Below the pieces are notes generated by a model that ran no database searches, was not told where the DNA came from, and was given only the letters and a program-made list of their open reading frames with translations. From the NCBI GenBank assembly GCA_946479615.1, contig CAMLGR010000018.1, positions 1 to 45,561 of the forward strand: 45,561 nucleotides of DNA, written 5' to 3'. Shown here piece by piece: positions 33,522 to 41,743 of the stretch. This DNA comes from an uncultured Bacteroidota bacterium (GTDB lineage Bacteria; Bacteroidota; Bacteroidia; Chitinophagales; Chitinophagaceae). Each line of letters begins with the position of its first letter. Positions within the stretch are counted from its first letter, which is position 1. Position numbers and translations under genes: made by a program.

Positions 33522-34923
33522 ATTTAACATACCCCAATATCTTCAACATACTTTGTGCAGTCTGTTCTTTGGCGTAGACCCAATCGATCAGTTTGCCATT
33601 CTTGTCATGATCCACAATAATATGCTTGGGAGAAGGGATGAGGCAGTGCTTGATCCCGCCATACCCGCTGATCTGGTCCTGGTAAGCACCGGTATGGAAA
33701 AATCCTAAATAAAGCGGTTCGCCGTTATTGACTTTTGGCAAAAAGACTTCATTGATATGTTCTTCGGAATCGTAATAATCGTGACTGTCGCAGGTAATAC
33801 CACCCAATACGACGCGCTGGTATTCGGTATCCCATTTATTGATCGGTAATAAGAGAAACCGTTCGCCGATACCCCAGGTATCAGGAAGTGTGGTAATAAA
33901 AGAAGAATCGATCATGTACCAGTTCTCGCGATCATTCTGGATCTTTTCACCGATCACGCTATAGATATGTGCCATGCTTTCGCCGACTGTATAGCTGCCA
34001 AACTCGGTAAAGATATTGGGCATCGGCACTTTTGCCTTCTTACAGGCCACTTTGATATTGCGCACGATCTCATCGATCATAAACTGGTAATCATAATTGA
34101 ATCCCAGGGAATGTTTGATAGGGAAACCGCCGCCGATATTAATTGAATCCAGTTCAGGGCAGATCTTTTTTAACTGGCAATACAGGTTGATGATCTTGTT
34201 CAATTCACTCCAGTAATATACATCGTCTTTGATGCCTTTATTCAGGAAGATATGCAGCATTTTGAGCTGGAACTTGCTTTCATATCCTTCGATCCTGTCT
34301 ACATAAAATTCAAGAATGTCTTTGGCGCGGATACCGAGGCGGGATGTATAAAAAGGGAAAGTCGGTTCTTCTTCAGCTGCCACACGGATCCCTAATTTAA
34401 ACGGGACTTTTACTGATTTTGCATACTCTTTCAGTTCATCTTTATTATCGAGGACAGGGATCACATTGCTGAAACCTGAATTGAGAAGATTGGCGATGCG
34501 GCGTGTATATCCCTTTTGTTTGTAGCCATTGCAGATAATATGAATATCCTTGTTGATCTTTTTCTTTTCGTATAATTTCTTGATGATCTCGATATCGTAG
34601 GCGTATGAAGTTTCGAGGTGAATTTCATTTTTTAACGCTTCTTCCACTACGAAACTGAAATGCGAGCTTTTGGTACAATAGCAATAGAAATACTTTCCTT
34701 CATAGCGGTGCTTTTTAAAAGCATTGGCAAACATCTGCTTGGCTTTTTTGATCTGCATCCCGATCTTAGGGAGGTAAGTCAGTTTTAACGGTGTGCCGTA
34801 TTTATCGATCAGGGCCTTTATATTTACCCCGTTGTATTCGAGGTAACCGTCGTCATTTACTTTAAATCCTTCCTGTGGGAAATTAAAAGTTTGCTGTACG
34901 AGCTCATTGTAAGTGTTATTCAT
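33520..34923 (-). CDS. Pyridoxal-phosphate decarboxylase, arginine-decarboxylase-like
   Basis: A fold-III PLP enzyme of the ornithine/arginine/diaminopimelate decarboxylase superfamily. It is 467 residues from the chosen ATG 34923; the longer frame to 34959 lacks support. The PLP Lys is in YFYCYCTKSSHFSFVVEE (Lys85). GGGFP (in SINIGGGFPIK) binds the phosphate, and GITCDSHDYYDSEEHINEVF carries the C-terminal CDS.D motif. The family in Bacteroidota is commonly annotated as arginine decarboxylase, which starts polyamine synthesis via agmatine, but the substrate is not proven here and other amino acid substrates are possible. A TAnnTTTG box lies 81 bases upstream. Confidence 0.82.
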   Translation of the reverse strand: MNNTYNELVQQTFNFPQEGFKVNDDGYLEYNGVNIKALIDKYGTPLKLTYLPKIGMQIKKAKQMFANAFKKHRYEGKYFYCYCTKSSHFSFVVEEALKNEIHLETSYAYDIEIIKKLYEKKKINKDIHIICNGYKQKGYTRRIANLLNSGFSNVIPVLDNKDELKEYAKSVKVPFKLGIRVAAEEEPTFPFYTSRLGIRAKDILEFYVDRIEGYESKFQLKMLHIFLNKGIKDDVYYWSELNKIINLYCQLKKICPELDSINIGGGFPIKHSLGFNYDYQFMIDEIVRNIKVACKKAKVPMPNIFTEFGSYTVGESMAHIYSVIGEKIQNDRENWYMIDSSFITTLPDTWGIGERFLLLPINKWDTEYQRVVLGGITCDSHDYYDSEEHINEVFLPKVNNGEPLYLGFFHTGAYQDQISGYGGIKHCLIPSPKHIIVDHDKNGKLIDWVYAKEQTAQSMLKILGYVK

Positions 34924-35003
34924 TGATCGTTCAATGGGTTGATCCGTACATTCCTGCACGGGTATTTTAAAGAATCACAGATACCGGGGTTCTGTAGCGG
35001 GTA

Positions 35004-35011
35004 CAAAAGTA
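35004..35011 (-). promoter_or_regulatory. -7 promoter box of decarboxylase gene
   Basis: The minus strand reads TACTTTTG, matching TAnnTTTG. It predicts a leader of about 70 bases for the decarboxylase mRNA. Confidence 0.5.
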
Positions 35012-35130
35012 AATGTTTGGAAAGTTTTTAAAATAAAAAAACTGTGAAGTGGGAAAGGGTCGAACATCTCTATTATGGGGCATATGGAAGCGTATTGGAC
35101 AGCCCTTTTCTTGAGTGGCGCCTTTTCCGA

Positions 35131-35291
35131 GGTGACACCTTAGAGGCAAGGTGACACCCTGAAATAAAAGACGCCTAAGCTGAGAGGGGCTATGTTGATG
35201 AGCCCCAACGGCCTGAGGTCAAGGGTGACACCTTCAACCCGGGGTGTCACCTCAAAGGCAAGGTGACACCTTCCCCCCAAGAGGTGTCACC
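35131..35291. repeat. Cluster of six GGTGACACC words downstream of rplT
   Basis: Plus-strand GGTGACACC occurs at 35131-35139, 35150-35158, 35224-35232 and 35262-35270. The reverse form GGTGTCACC occurs at 35243-35251 and 35283-35291. Copies three with four and five with six can form hairpins with 9-11 bp stems. The region lies between the rplT terminator and the decarboxylase promoter and contains no gene. It shares an 18-base identity with the rplT coding sequence (35422-35439), and the rplT terminator flank is partly duplicated in it. Confidence 0.9.
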
Positions 35292-35297
35292 CTGAAA

Positions 35298-35328
35298 TAA
35301 AAAACCGCCCTGTGTTGACAGGACGGTT
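35298..35328 (-). terminator. Terminator of rpmI-rplT
   Basis: The minus strand has AACCGTCCTGT pairing with ACAGGGCGGTT across a four-base loop (one mismatch), followed by TTTTTT. It is placed 22 bases after the rplT stop. Confidence 0.9.
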
Positions 35329-35350
35329 ACTATGTTCATGAGCCTGAGGC

Positions 35351-35695
35351 TTATTTTACTGATTCAACCAGGCTTTTGAAAGTATCCGGGTTGTTCATCG
35401 CCAGGTCAGCCAGCACCTTACGGTCAAGGGTGACACCTTTCTTTTGCAGCTTGTTGATGAATTCAGAATAAGTCATTCCCTCAGCACGGACAGCTGCATT
35501 GATACGGGCAATCCACAACTGACGGTATTCTCTTTTCTTTAATTTACGACCTACAAACATATAGGTCATACCTTTTTCAACAACGTTTTTGGCGACGGTC
35601 AATACGTTTTTACGTTTTCCATAAAAACCTTTGGCCTGTTTTAATATTTTTTTCCGGCGCGCCTTCGACGCAACGGCATTTTTTGAACGTGGCAT
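35351..35695 (-). CDS. rplT: 50S ribosomal protein L20
   Basis: An early 23S rRNA-binding and assembly protein of the large subunit that also represses its own operon in several bacteria. It is 114 residues, normal length. It has the basic N-terminus [40 protein letters not shown], the [20 protein letters not shown] core and the [10 protein letters not shown] tail. It is 65 bases downstream of rpmI, with which it is cotranscribed, and has its own terminator. The codons for KGVTLD share 18 bases exactly with the downstream repeat region. Confidence 0.98.
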   Translation of the reverse strand: MPRSKNAVASKARRKKILKQAKGFYGKRKNVLTVAKNVVEKGMTYMFVGRKLKKREYRQLWIARINAAVRAEGMTYSEFINKLQKKGVTLDRKVLADLAMNNPDTFKSLVESVK

Positions 35696-35760
35696 ATCTT
35701 AACAATTTTAAAAGTAAAAATTAAAAATTCAACATGGATTGACCAATAAAGCGTACCCGC

Positions 35761-35958
35761 TTATTTCAATCTCAGCAAGCGTTTTACAAATCCAAGATTC
35801 GCTTTGGCTACGATCCCGTCTTTGCGCAGGTTGCGTTTACGTTTAGTTGATTTTTTTGTCAGGATGTGACGTTTGAAACTCTTTTGGTGAGTGATCTTTC
35901 CCGTGCCGGTAACTTTAAATCGTTTTTTGGCACTGGAATTCGTTTTTACTTTAGGCAT
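35761..35958 (-). CDS. rpmI: 50S ribosomal protein L35
   Basis: A small basic protein of the large ribosomal subunit, 65 residues, normal length. It begins [20 protein letters not shown] and ends [11 protein letters not shown]. It is the first gene of the rpmI-rplT pair. A -7 box and a structured leader of about 100 bases precede it. The usual upstream neighbour infC is separated from it here by the zinc metalloprotease gene. Confidence 0.97.
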   Translation of the reverse strand: MPKVKTNSSAKKRFKVTGTGKITHQKSFKRHILTKKSTKRKRNLRKDGIVAKANLGFVKRLLRLK

Positions 35959-36062
35959 TTTACCCAGTATTAATTTTTAGACCCTTGAGGCGTTCCCCAC
36001 AGGGGGATCCTTGTCGAACCTCTTCAGGAAATACCGTTCTGCCAGGGCAGTTTAACGGGCTG
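35959..36062 (-). promoter_or_regulatory. Structured rpmI leader, candidate L20 control region
   Basis: From the start expected after TATCTTTG, the minus-strand leader can form two helices. One is nested: CCGTT with AACGG enclosing CTGCC with GGCAG. The other is GAGGTTC with GAACGCCTC enclosing CCCC TGT GGGG. The sequence then runs to AAAAATTAATACTGGGTAAA before ATG. L20 binds structured leaders of this operon in other bacteria. Whether this one does so is inferred. Confidence 0.45.
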
Positions 36063-36070
36063 CAAAGATA
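36063..36070 (-). promoter_or_regulatory. -7 promoter box of rpmI-rplT
   Basis: The minus strand reads TATCTTTG, matching TAnnTTTG. It gives rpmI-rplT its own promoter downstream of the metalloprotease terminator. Confidence 0.6.
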
Positions 36071-36102
36071 ATGCACTCATAACTAGTGGCAAAGGCTATT
36101 CT

Positions 36103-36139
36103 AAAATAAAATACAGGGCCGTTTCAAACGACCCTGTAT
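36103..36139 (-). terminator. Terminator of metalloprotease gene
   Basis: The minus strand has ATACAGGGTCGTTT pairing with AACGGCCCTGTAT around GA, with one mismatch, followed by TTTATTTT. It is placed 27 bases after the stop codon. Confidence 0.88.
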
Positions 36140-36166
36140 CTGCAGATATATTTCCGGTAATCTTTA

Positions 36167-38722
36167 TTATTCTTTAGGATCCAGCTCTTTATCTATCCTT
36201 GCTGCAATGTCCTGCAGGTGATAACGGCTCATCGCATCAGTCATACCAGCCGCTGCCGCCTTCGCTTCTGCTCTCAAACTCACCAGCTGCGCCCTTACCA
36301 TACTCTTGATATCCGATTTATCGGTATTTGTCGTAGTGCTCTGTCCCACGAAGATCAGTACCGTAGCACCACCCGTGTTGGAACGCGGGTTCAGCAGCCC
36401 TGCCAATGTATTGACATAGGATTTCTGAAGGTTCCTGCGGTACACATCGATCTTCTTACGGGCAGGTAATTCACTCCAGATACCTGCTTTCAGATCGCTG
36501 AACAATTCCGGTAAAGTATAAGCTTTAGAACCGAGTTCGGCTTCAGCATCGATAAGCTTGGAAAGATTGCTGTTGGATAATACGGAATTCAGCACACCAT
36601 CCTGCAGGCTACCGATCGTATTGATCGCATTGGCACCTGTTCTGTCAAATATATCATTGTCCACCAGCCAGAGCGGGGTCGTGAATAGTTGTTTATTCAG
36701 AAAATCAACCGCTTCTTTTTGCTTGGCTTTTGCCACGATCTCATACACAGGTCCTTTTTCTTCTATCGTCTTTGGCGTTTCCATGATACCGCCAATGTAT
36801 TTGGCTACATGGCCCATGTACATCCTGAACTGGCCTGTCAATGCCCTGTAGATCTTAGCCAGGTTATCATAATCGCTGTTGGGTTGCTTTGTCCATTCCA
36901 TCAGGTTAGGCACAATACGCTGAAGGTTTTTGATACCATACATACTTCCTTTCATCGCATCATCTCCTACCTGCTCACGCTGTGAGCGCGGATCATCAGG
37001 ATTGGTTTCAGTACCAAACCACAAACGATTATTCTTTAATCTTTCTATGATCCAGTTGTTGACATAGGTCTTTTCTTCTTCCGGGCTTTTATATTGCGGG
37101 AGCAGTTTGTATCCCCATTCAATCGCCCATTTATCGTAATCACCAATACGTGGGAACAATCCCGGTCTGCTGATATGATCTTCCGGCTGTGCCACATAGT
37201 TGAAACGTGCATAGTCCATGATGGAAGGTGTATGGCCATTGGCTTCCACCCAGGCTTTGTCCCTGAGCTTTTCCACCGGCACAGTGGAACTTGACCCATA
37301 GTTATGGCGAAGCCCCAGCGTATGTCCTACTTCATGCGATGATACAAAACGGATGAGTTGTCCCATCAGTTCATCGTCGAAGACCATTTTACGCGCTCCT
37401 GTGTCAACGGGAGCACATTGTATGAAATACCAGTCGTGGATCAGTTCCATTACATTATGGTACCAGTTGATATGGCTTTCCATGATCTCACCGGTACGCG
37501 GATCGCTGATACTCGGACCACTTGCATTGGCAACATCCGATGGTTTGTACACGATCGCTGAATAACGTGCATCTTCAAGGCTCCATTCAGGATCTTCCTG
37601 TTTTGTAGGCGCGGGTTTGCCAACGATCGCATTTTTAAATCCTGCTTTTTCAAAAGCAGCCTGCCAGTCGTTGATACCCTGGATCAAATACGGCACCCAT
37701 TTCTTAGGAGTAGCCGGATCGATATAGAATACGATCTGTTTCTGTGGCTCTACCAGTTCGCCTCTTTTATATTTTTCCATATCCTCAGGTTTGGGTTCGA
37801 GCCTCCAGCGTTTGATCAGGCGGATAGCTTCCACTCCCTGTGGATTGGCATCAAAATCCGTATAGCCTACTGCAAAGAAACCAACACGCGGATCGAAATA
37901 TCTTGCCTGCATCGGTACTTTCGGAAGCATAACAATAGAGCTATGCAGTTCGACAGTCATATTGCCGCCCGCTGCTGCTCCGCCGCCACCAGGACCACCG
38001 CCCAATGATGGGCCAGGCGATCTTGTATATGTTTTTACCGTGGTCAGTTCGATATTGACAGGAAAAGAATGTACGGCTACTATGTACGATTTGTCTGCTT
38101 GCTGTGAACCAATACGCATGGCAGATTTAATGCTGTTATTAAAGTAGAACAGATCATTATCGCTATTGATAAAATCCGTTACATCGATAACACTGCCTGC
38201 AGAATCTTTGGAAAATGCTTTGATATCGAAGGCAGCCGAAATGGGTTGTACATTGGATTTATTTACCGCAGTGAACATGGGTGAAGTAGAATCCTTTGCA
38301 TATTCCGCATAAGAAATAGTACGGATGAAAATTTTGTTATTCGGTCCTTTTTCAAAACGGATCACATTCTGACCGATCTGGTCACCCGCATAACCAAAGA
38401 AACTGCCCGGTGTACGAAGACCTGTTGCAGATTTGGACATACGGTTTACAACCAGGAGGTCGTGACCGAGAATGGAATCACCGATCTCGAAAAAATATTT
38501 ATCGTCTAGTTTATGAACGGCAAACAGCCCGATATCGGTCACGGCTTTGGCAGTGATGACATCATTGTATGGCTTAGGACCCACAGAAGGACGTGAACCG
38601 GCTCCGGGTCCGCCACTTTTTGCGGAATCGGTCGGTGCCTGTGAACGGTTTTGTGCAGCGGCAGCAACAGTTAAGAATAATGCTACAGCGGCCATTAGTG
38701 TGTGATTGATGGATTGGCGCAT
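36167..38722 (-). CDS. Zinc-dependent metalloprotease (DUF5117/DUF5118/DUF4953 type)
   Basis: A large secreted or periplasmic metzincin-like protease, 851 residues. A signal peptide (MRQSINHTLMAAVALFLTVA followed by AAAQN) leads into a Gly/Pro-rich stretch, DUF5118 near residue 50, and DUF5117 (GYTDFDANPQGVEAIRLIKR). The catalytic domain contains SSHEVGHTLGLRHNYGSSS (HEXXHXXGXXH at 463-473) with the three zinc His and the base Glu intact. The TonB-dependent-like Gly-rich run GGGPGGGGAAAGG is near residue 240. Homologues of similar length are frequent in Bacteroidota; substrates are unknown. The gene lies between infC and rpmI with its own terminator. Confidence 0.92.
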   Translation of the reverse strand: MRQSINHTLMAAVALFLTVAAAAQNRSQAPTDSAKSGGPGAGSRPSVGPKPYNDVITAKAVTDIGLFAVHKLDDKYFFEIGDSILGHDLLVVNRMSKSATGLRTPGSFFGYAGDQIGQNVIRFEKGPNNKIFIRTISYAEYAKDSTSPMFTAVNKSNVQPISAAFDIKAFSKDSAGSVIDVTDFINSDNDLFYFNNSIKSAMRIGSQQADKSYIVAVHSFPVNIELTTVKTYTRSPGPSLGGGPGGGGAAAGGNMTVELHSSIVMLPKVPMQARYFDPRVGFFAVGYTDFDANPQGVEAIRLIKRWRLEPKPEDMEKYKRGELVEPQKQIVFYIDPATPKKWVPYLIQGINDWQAAFEKAGFKNAIVGKPAPTKQEDPEWSLEDARYSAIVYKPSDVANASGPSISDPRTGEIMESHINWYHNVMELIHDWYFIQCAPVDTGARKMVFDDELMGQLIRFVSSHEVGHTLGLRHNYGSSSTVPVEKLRDKAWVEANGHTPSIMDYARFNYVAQPEDHISRPGLFPRIGDYDKWAIEWGYKLLPQYKSPEEEKTYVNNWIIERLKNNRLWFGTETNPDDPRSQREQVGDDAMKGSMYGIKNLQRIVPNLMEWTKQPNSDYDNLAKIYRALTGQFRMYMGHVAKYIGGIMETPKTIEEKGPVYEIVAKAKQKEAVDFLNKQLFTTPLWLVDNDIFDRTGANAINTIGSLQDGVLNSVLSNSNLSKLIDAEAELGSKAYTLPELFSDLKAGIWSELPARKKIDVYRRNLQKSYVNTLAGLLNPRSNTGGATVLIFVGQSTTTNTDKSDIKSMVRAQLVSLRAEAKAAAAGMTDAMSRYHLQDIAARIDKELDPKE

Positions 38723-38844
38723 ATGTATTTGTGTTGTGAAGTTTATTGCCTCAATATAGTAAAAGGGCTGAATTGATAATTCCTTTCCAGGCTTTTTTGT
38801 ACAAGCGGCAGTAATGAACTATGAAATTGTATTTAGACGGTAAA

Positions 38845-38876
38845 GAACACAAAACCCGGCGTTACAGCCGGGTTTA
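38845..38876 (-). terminator. Terminator of infC
   Basis: The minus strand has AACCCGGC pairing perfectly with GCCGGGTT across TGTAAC, followed by TTGTGTTC. It is 19 bases after the infC stop and separates infC from the metalloprotease gene. Confidence 0.85.
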
Positions 38877-38894
38877 TGAAAAAATATGGAGTAA

Positions 38895-39518
38895 CTATTT
38901 TTTCTTGCCTTTGGGTGCGAACATGGCCAGCATTCTTCTTCCTTCCATCTTGGGCATACTTTCGAGAATGCCTACTTCAGCCAGGCGCTCTGCAAATTTG
39001 AGCAATAGCAACTGACCTCTTTCCTGGAATTGTATAGCACGGCCCTTGAACTGAACGTATGCTTTAACCTTGTTGCCGTCTTTGAGAAAACTCTCGGCAT
39101 GTTTTGCCTTGAAATCGAAATCGTGATCGTCTGTATTGGGAGTGAAACGAATTTCCTTTACTTCGGAGGCTTTGGACTTCGCTTTCATTTCCTTTTCTTT
39201 CTTCTTCTTATCGTAAAGGAATTTGTTGTAATCAATGATCTTGCAAACCGGTGGATCTACGGTGGGAGAAATTTCTACCAGGTCCAATCCCTGTTCCTGC
39301 GCCATACGAAGTGCATCCTGCGTGTTGTAAACGCCTACTTCAACGTTGTCACCAACCAGTCTTACCTGGGGAACGCGGATAAAATGATTGATCCGGTGTT
39401 CTGCTTCTTTGCGGGGTGCGAATCTTCCTTTGTATCCCCCTTTATTGAATCCGCCAGGTCTGAAACCTCCACCTGCTCCGGGTGGCCTGTTAAATCCGCC
39501 TTTTTGTGGTACTGCCAT
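38895..39518 (-). CDS. infC: Translation initiation factor IF-3 with Gly/Phe-rich N-terminal extension
   Basis: Binds the 30S subunit, prevents premature 50S joining and checks start codons and initiator tRNA. It is 207 residues, longer than the usual 170-180. The first 36 residues form a low-complexity Gly/Phe/Arg/Pro tail (GGFNRPPGAGGGFRPGGFNK and so on), followed by the IF-3 N-domain (EHRINHFIRVPQVRLVGDN), the linker (KKKKEKEMKAKSKASEVKEI), and the C-domain with RGQLLLLKFAERL. The ATG at 39518 gives an ordinary start. Downstream of thrS with a 119-base gap containing a hairpin and a palindrome, it ends at its own terminator. Confidence 0.96.
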   Translation of the reverse strand: MAVPQKGGFNRPPGAGGGFRPGGFNKGGYKGRFAPRKEAEHRINHFIRVPQVRLVGDNVEVGVYNTQDALRMAQEQGLDLVEISPTVDPPVCKIIDYNKFLYDKKKKEKEMKAKSKASEVKEIRFTPNTDDHDFDFKAKHAESFLKDGNKVKAYVQFKGRAIQFQERGQLLLLKFAERLAEVGILESMPKMEGRRMLAMFAPKGKKK

Positions 39519-39559
39519 ATATAAGTTGCTTTCTTTCCCTGGATGAAAGCGATGTGATG

Positions 39560-39594
39560 TTTATTTTTAAAATCCTCAACAGGGATTGAGGTTT
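39560..39594 (-). terminator. Hairpin between thrS and infC
   Basis: The minus strand has CCTCAA pairing with TTGAGG over TCCCTG, followed by ATTTTAAAAATAAA. It may be a weak terminator or attenuator. It lies between thrS and infC, genes that are normally cotranscribed. Confidence 0.5.
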
Positions 39595-39607
39595 CAATAA
39601 CATTTGA

Positions 39608-39629
39608 TAATTCATAATTATGAATTATG
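39608..39629. repeat. Short TTCATAA palindrome after thrS
   Basis: ATAATTCATAATTATGAATTAT is a perfect 22-bp palindrome without loop, nine bases after the thrS stop codon. It uses the same word as the palindromes at 13190-13263 and 33424-33521. Confidence 0.85.
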
Positions 39630-39637
39630 AATGTTGA

Positions 39638-41572
39638 TTATTCTGCTTTTCTCTCTTTAATTTCTTCCAATGTTTCTCCGATGAACTCCTCCACTGTTTT
39701 CACTCCGAGATCGCCTTTACCTTGTCTTCTTACCGCTACCTTATTTTCATTCATCTCTTTCTCTCCTACCACCAGCATGTAAGGTACTCTTCCTAATTCG
39801 GTGTCACGGATCTTTTTCCCGATCTTTTCGTTCCTGTCATCAATAGCACTACGAATATCTGCTTTTTTCAATTGATCTGACACAGATTTAGCGTAATCGA
39901 GGAATTTATCACTGATCGGCAGAATTTTCACCTGTACAGGCGCCAGCCAAAGCGGTAATTTCCCGGCATAATGCTCCAACAGGAACCCTATAAAACGCTC
40001 GTGTGTTCCCAATGGCGCCCGGTGAATGATCAACGGGGTGCCGGCCTGGTTGTCCTGCGTGGTATAGTGTAGTTTAAAGCTGCGACCCTGCGAGAAATCC
40101 ACCTGGTTGGTTGCCAGGGTAAATTCGCGGCCGATCACACTCCATATCTGCACATCAATCTTGGGGCCATAAAAAGCCGCCTCGTCCTGTACCTCAACAA
40201 ACGGGATCTTCGAATTGATCAGTACCTGCCTCACCATTTCTTCTGTTTCTTTCCACAATTCAGGTTCGTTCACATATTTCTTTCCCAGCTTGTCAGGTGA
40301 ATGAAGCGAAAGCCGCATGACATATTTATCAATACCGAATATTTTAAAATACTTCAGGTACATTTCATTCACCGCCCTGAATTCTTCTTCAAATTGTTCT
40401 TTGGTGCAATAGATATGCGCATCGTTCATATGCAGGCAACGCACACGCATCAATCCAAATAATTCACCACTCTGCTCATAGCGGTACACCGTACCATATT
40501 CTGCAATACGAAAAGGCAGGTCACGGTAACTCTTCGGTTCCGCTGCAAATATTTTGTGGTGATGAGGACAGTTCATCGATTTCAGGTAATACTTTTCACC
40601 GTCCAGCTCCATCGGCGGGTACATACTGTCTGCATAGTAAGGAAGGTGACCACTGGTGAGGTACATACTCTCTTTGGCAATATGCGGGGTCACTACCCTT
40701 TTATAACCGGCTTCCTGTTCAGTTTCCTTGGCCAGCTTTTCCAGTTCCTCGATAATGATAGTACCGTTGGGCAGCCACATGATCAGGCCCGGACCCACAT
40801 CATCATCCAGTGTATAGATGCCGAGTTCCTTACCCAGCTTCCTGTGATCTCTTTTTTTGGCTTCTTCCAGCATCTGCAGGTATTCATCCAGTTCTTTCTG
40901 AGATGGGAATGTAATACCATAGATGCGGGTGAGCATTTTATTATGTTCATCGCCTTTCCAGTAAGCGCCGGCAATACTGGTGAGTTTGATCGCTTTGATA
41001 AAACCGGTACTGGGTATATGCGGTCCGCGGCAGAGATCAGTAAAATTTCCCTGGGTATAAAAAGTGATCTCTCCATCTGCCAGGTTGCTTAGCAGGTCGA
41101 GTTTGTATTCATCTCCTTTTTTAGAGAAATACTGGATCGCTTCCGGTTTGGCAATCTCTTTCCGGCTATAAAAATTATTTTGTTTGGCCAGTTCATTCAT
41201 TTTTTTCTCCAGGGCCAGCAGATCGTCTTCCGTCATTTTTCTATCGCCCAGGTCCATATCATAATAGAATCCATGTTCAACGGGAGGTCCTACCCAGAAT
41301 TTAACGCCGGGAAACATCGATTCCACCGCCTCTGCCATCAGGTGAGCCGAAGAGTGCCAGAATGTGCTCTTACCTTCTGCATCGGCCCAGGTCAGTAATT
41401 TCAGGGAAGCATCTTCATTAATAGGTCGTGTAGCATCCCACACCTGGTTATTCACCTGTGCGGCCAGTACTTTTCTTGCAAGTCCTTCGGAAATCGATTT
41501 TGCTACATCCAATGCAGTAACGCCTTTTTCATATTGTCTTACCGCACCATCAGGAAGTGTAATATTGATCAT
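39638..41572 (-). CDS. thrS: Threonyl-tRNA synthetase
   Basis: Charges tRNA-Thr with threonine. It is 644 residues, normal length. In order it has an N-terminal TGS domain (MINITLPDGAVRQYEKGVTA), a second additional domain with HSSAHLMAEAVESMFPGVKF (HxxxH editing site), the catalytic core with SGHLPYYADSMYPP, MNCPHHHKIF with the zinc Cys, and RYEQSGELFGLMRVR. The C-terminal anticodon-binding domain is PVQVKILPISDKFLDYAK onward. A real Shine-Dalgarno-like AAGGAG lies nine bases before the ATG, unusual in this phylum, and a TAnnTTTG box lies 28 bases upstream. Confidence 0.98.
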   Translation of the reverse strand: MINITLPDGAVRQYEKGVTALDVAKSISEGLARKVLAAQVNNQVWDATRPINEDASLKLLTWADAEGKSTFWHSSAHLMAEAVESMFPGVKFWVGPPVEHGFYYDMDLGDRKMTEDDLLALEKKMNELAKQNNFYSRKEIAKPEAIQYFSKKGDEYKLDLLSNLADGEITFYTQGNFTDLCRGPHIPSTGFIKAIKLTSIAGAYWKGDEHNKMLTRIYGITFPSQKELDEYLQMLEEAKKRDHRKLGKELGIYTLDDDVGPGLIMWLPNGTIIIEELEKLAKETEQEAGYKRVVTPHIAKESMYLTSGHLPYYADSMYPPMELDGEKYYLKSMNCPHHHKIFAAEPKSYRDLPFRIAEYGTVYRYEQSGELFGLMRVRCLHMNDAHIYCTKEQFEEEFRAVNEMYLKYFKIFGIDKYVMRLSLHSPDKLGKKYVNEPELWKETEEMVRQVLINSKIPFVEVQDEAAFYGPKIDVQIWSVIGREFTLATNQVDFSQGRSFKLHYTTQDNQAGTPLIIHRAPLGTHERFIGFLLEHYAGKLPLWLAPVQVKILPISDKFLDYAKSVSDQLKKADIRSAIDDRNEKIGKKIRDTELGRVPYMLVVGEKEMNENKVAVRRQGKGDLGVKTVEEFIGETLEEIKERKAE

Positions 41573-41581
41573 CTTTTGTTG

Positions 41582-41608
41582 CTCCTTTTAATAAGGACTG
41601 CAAATTTA
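41582..41608 (-). promoter_or_regulatory. -7 box and Shine-Dalgarno site of thrS
   Basis: The minus strand reads TAAATTTG at 41601-41608, an exact TAnnTTTG match, then AAAGGAG at 41582-41588, nine bases before ATG. The leader is short, so no room for a T-box or large thrS control structure exists. Confidence 0.6.
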
Positions 41609-41650
41609 ACGAAAACTGGTTACAGTATAACAGCCGACCGGTTCGATAGC

Positions 41651-41722
41651 CGGAGTTAGATGTTAGTTGTCAGGTGTTGGGTTTAAGATTAAATTGTGAA
41701 TTAAGAATTCATAATTCTTAAA
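41651..41722. repeat. One-armed TTAGATGTTAG element with small hairpin
   Basis: The left part (41651-41690) is a string of imperfect words (TTAGATGTTAGTTGTCAGG, GTGTTGGGTTTAAG) of the same vocabulary as 14242-14321, but I see no complementary arm. The right part has TTAAGAATT CAT AATTCTTAA (41701-41721), a perfect small palindrome. It is located between the DUF5995 stop and the thrS promoter. Confidence 0.6.
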
Positions 41723-41743
41723 AAGTGGCAATCCATCAACTTC

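Noticed and set aside
35131..35291. Small gene in the rplT to decarboxylase gap
   Set aside because: Frames are broken by the repeat words, and the only ORF (34967-35149) is unlikely coding; the gap is explained by promoter, repeats and terminator.
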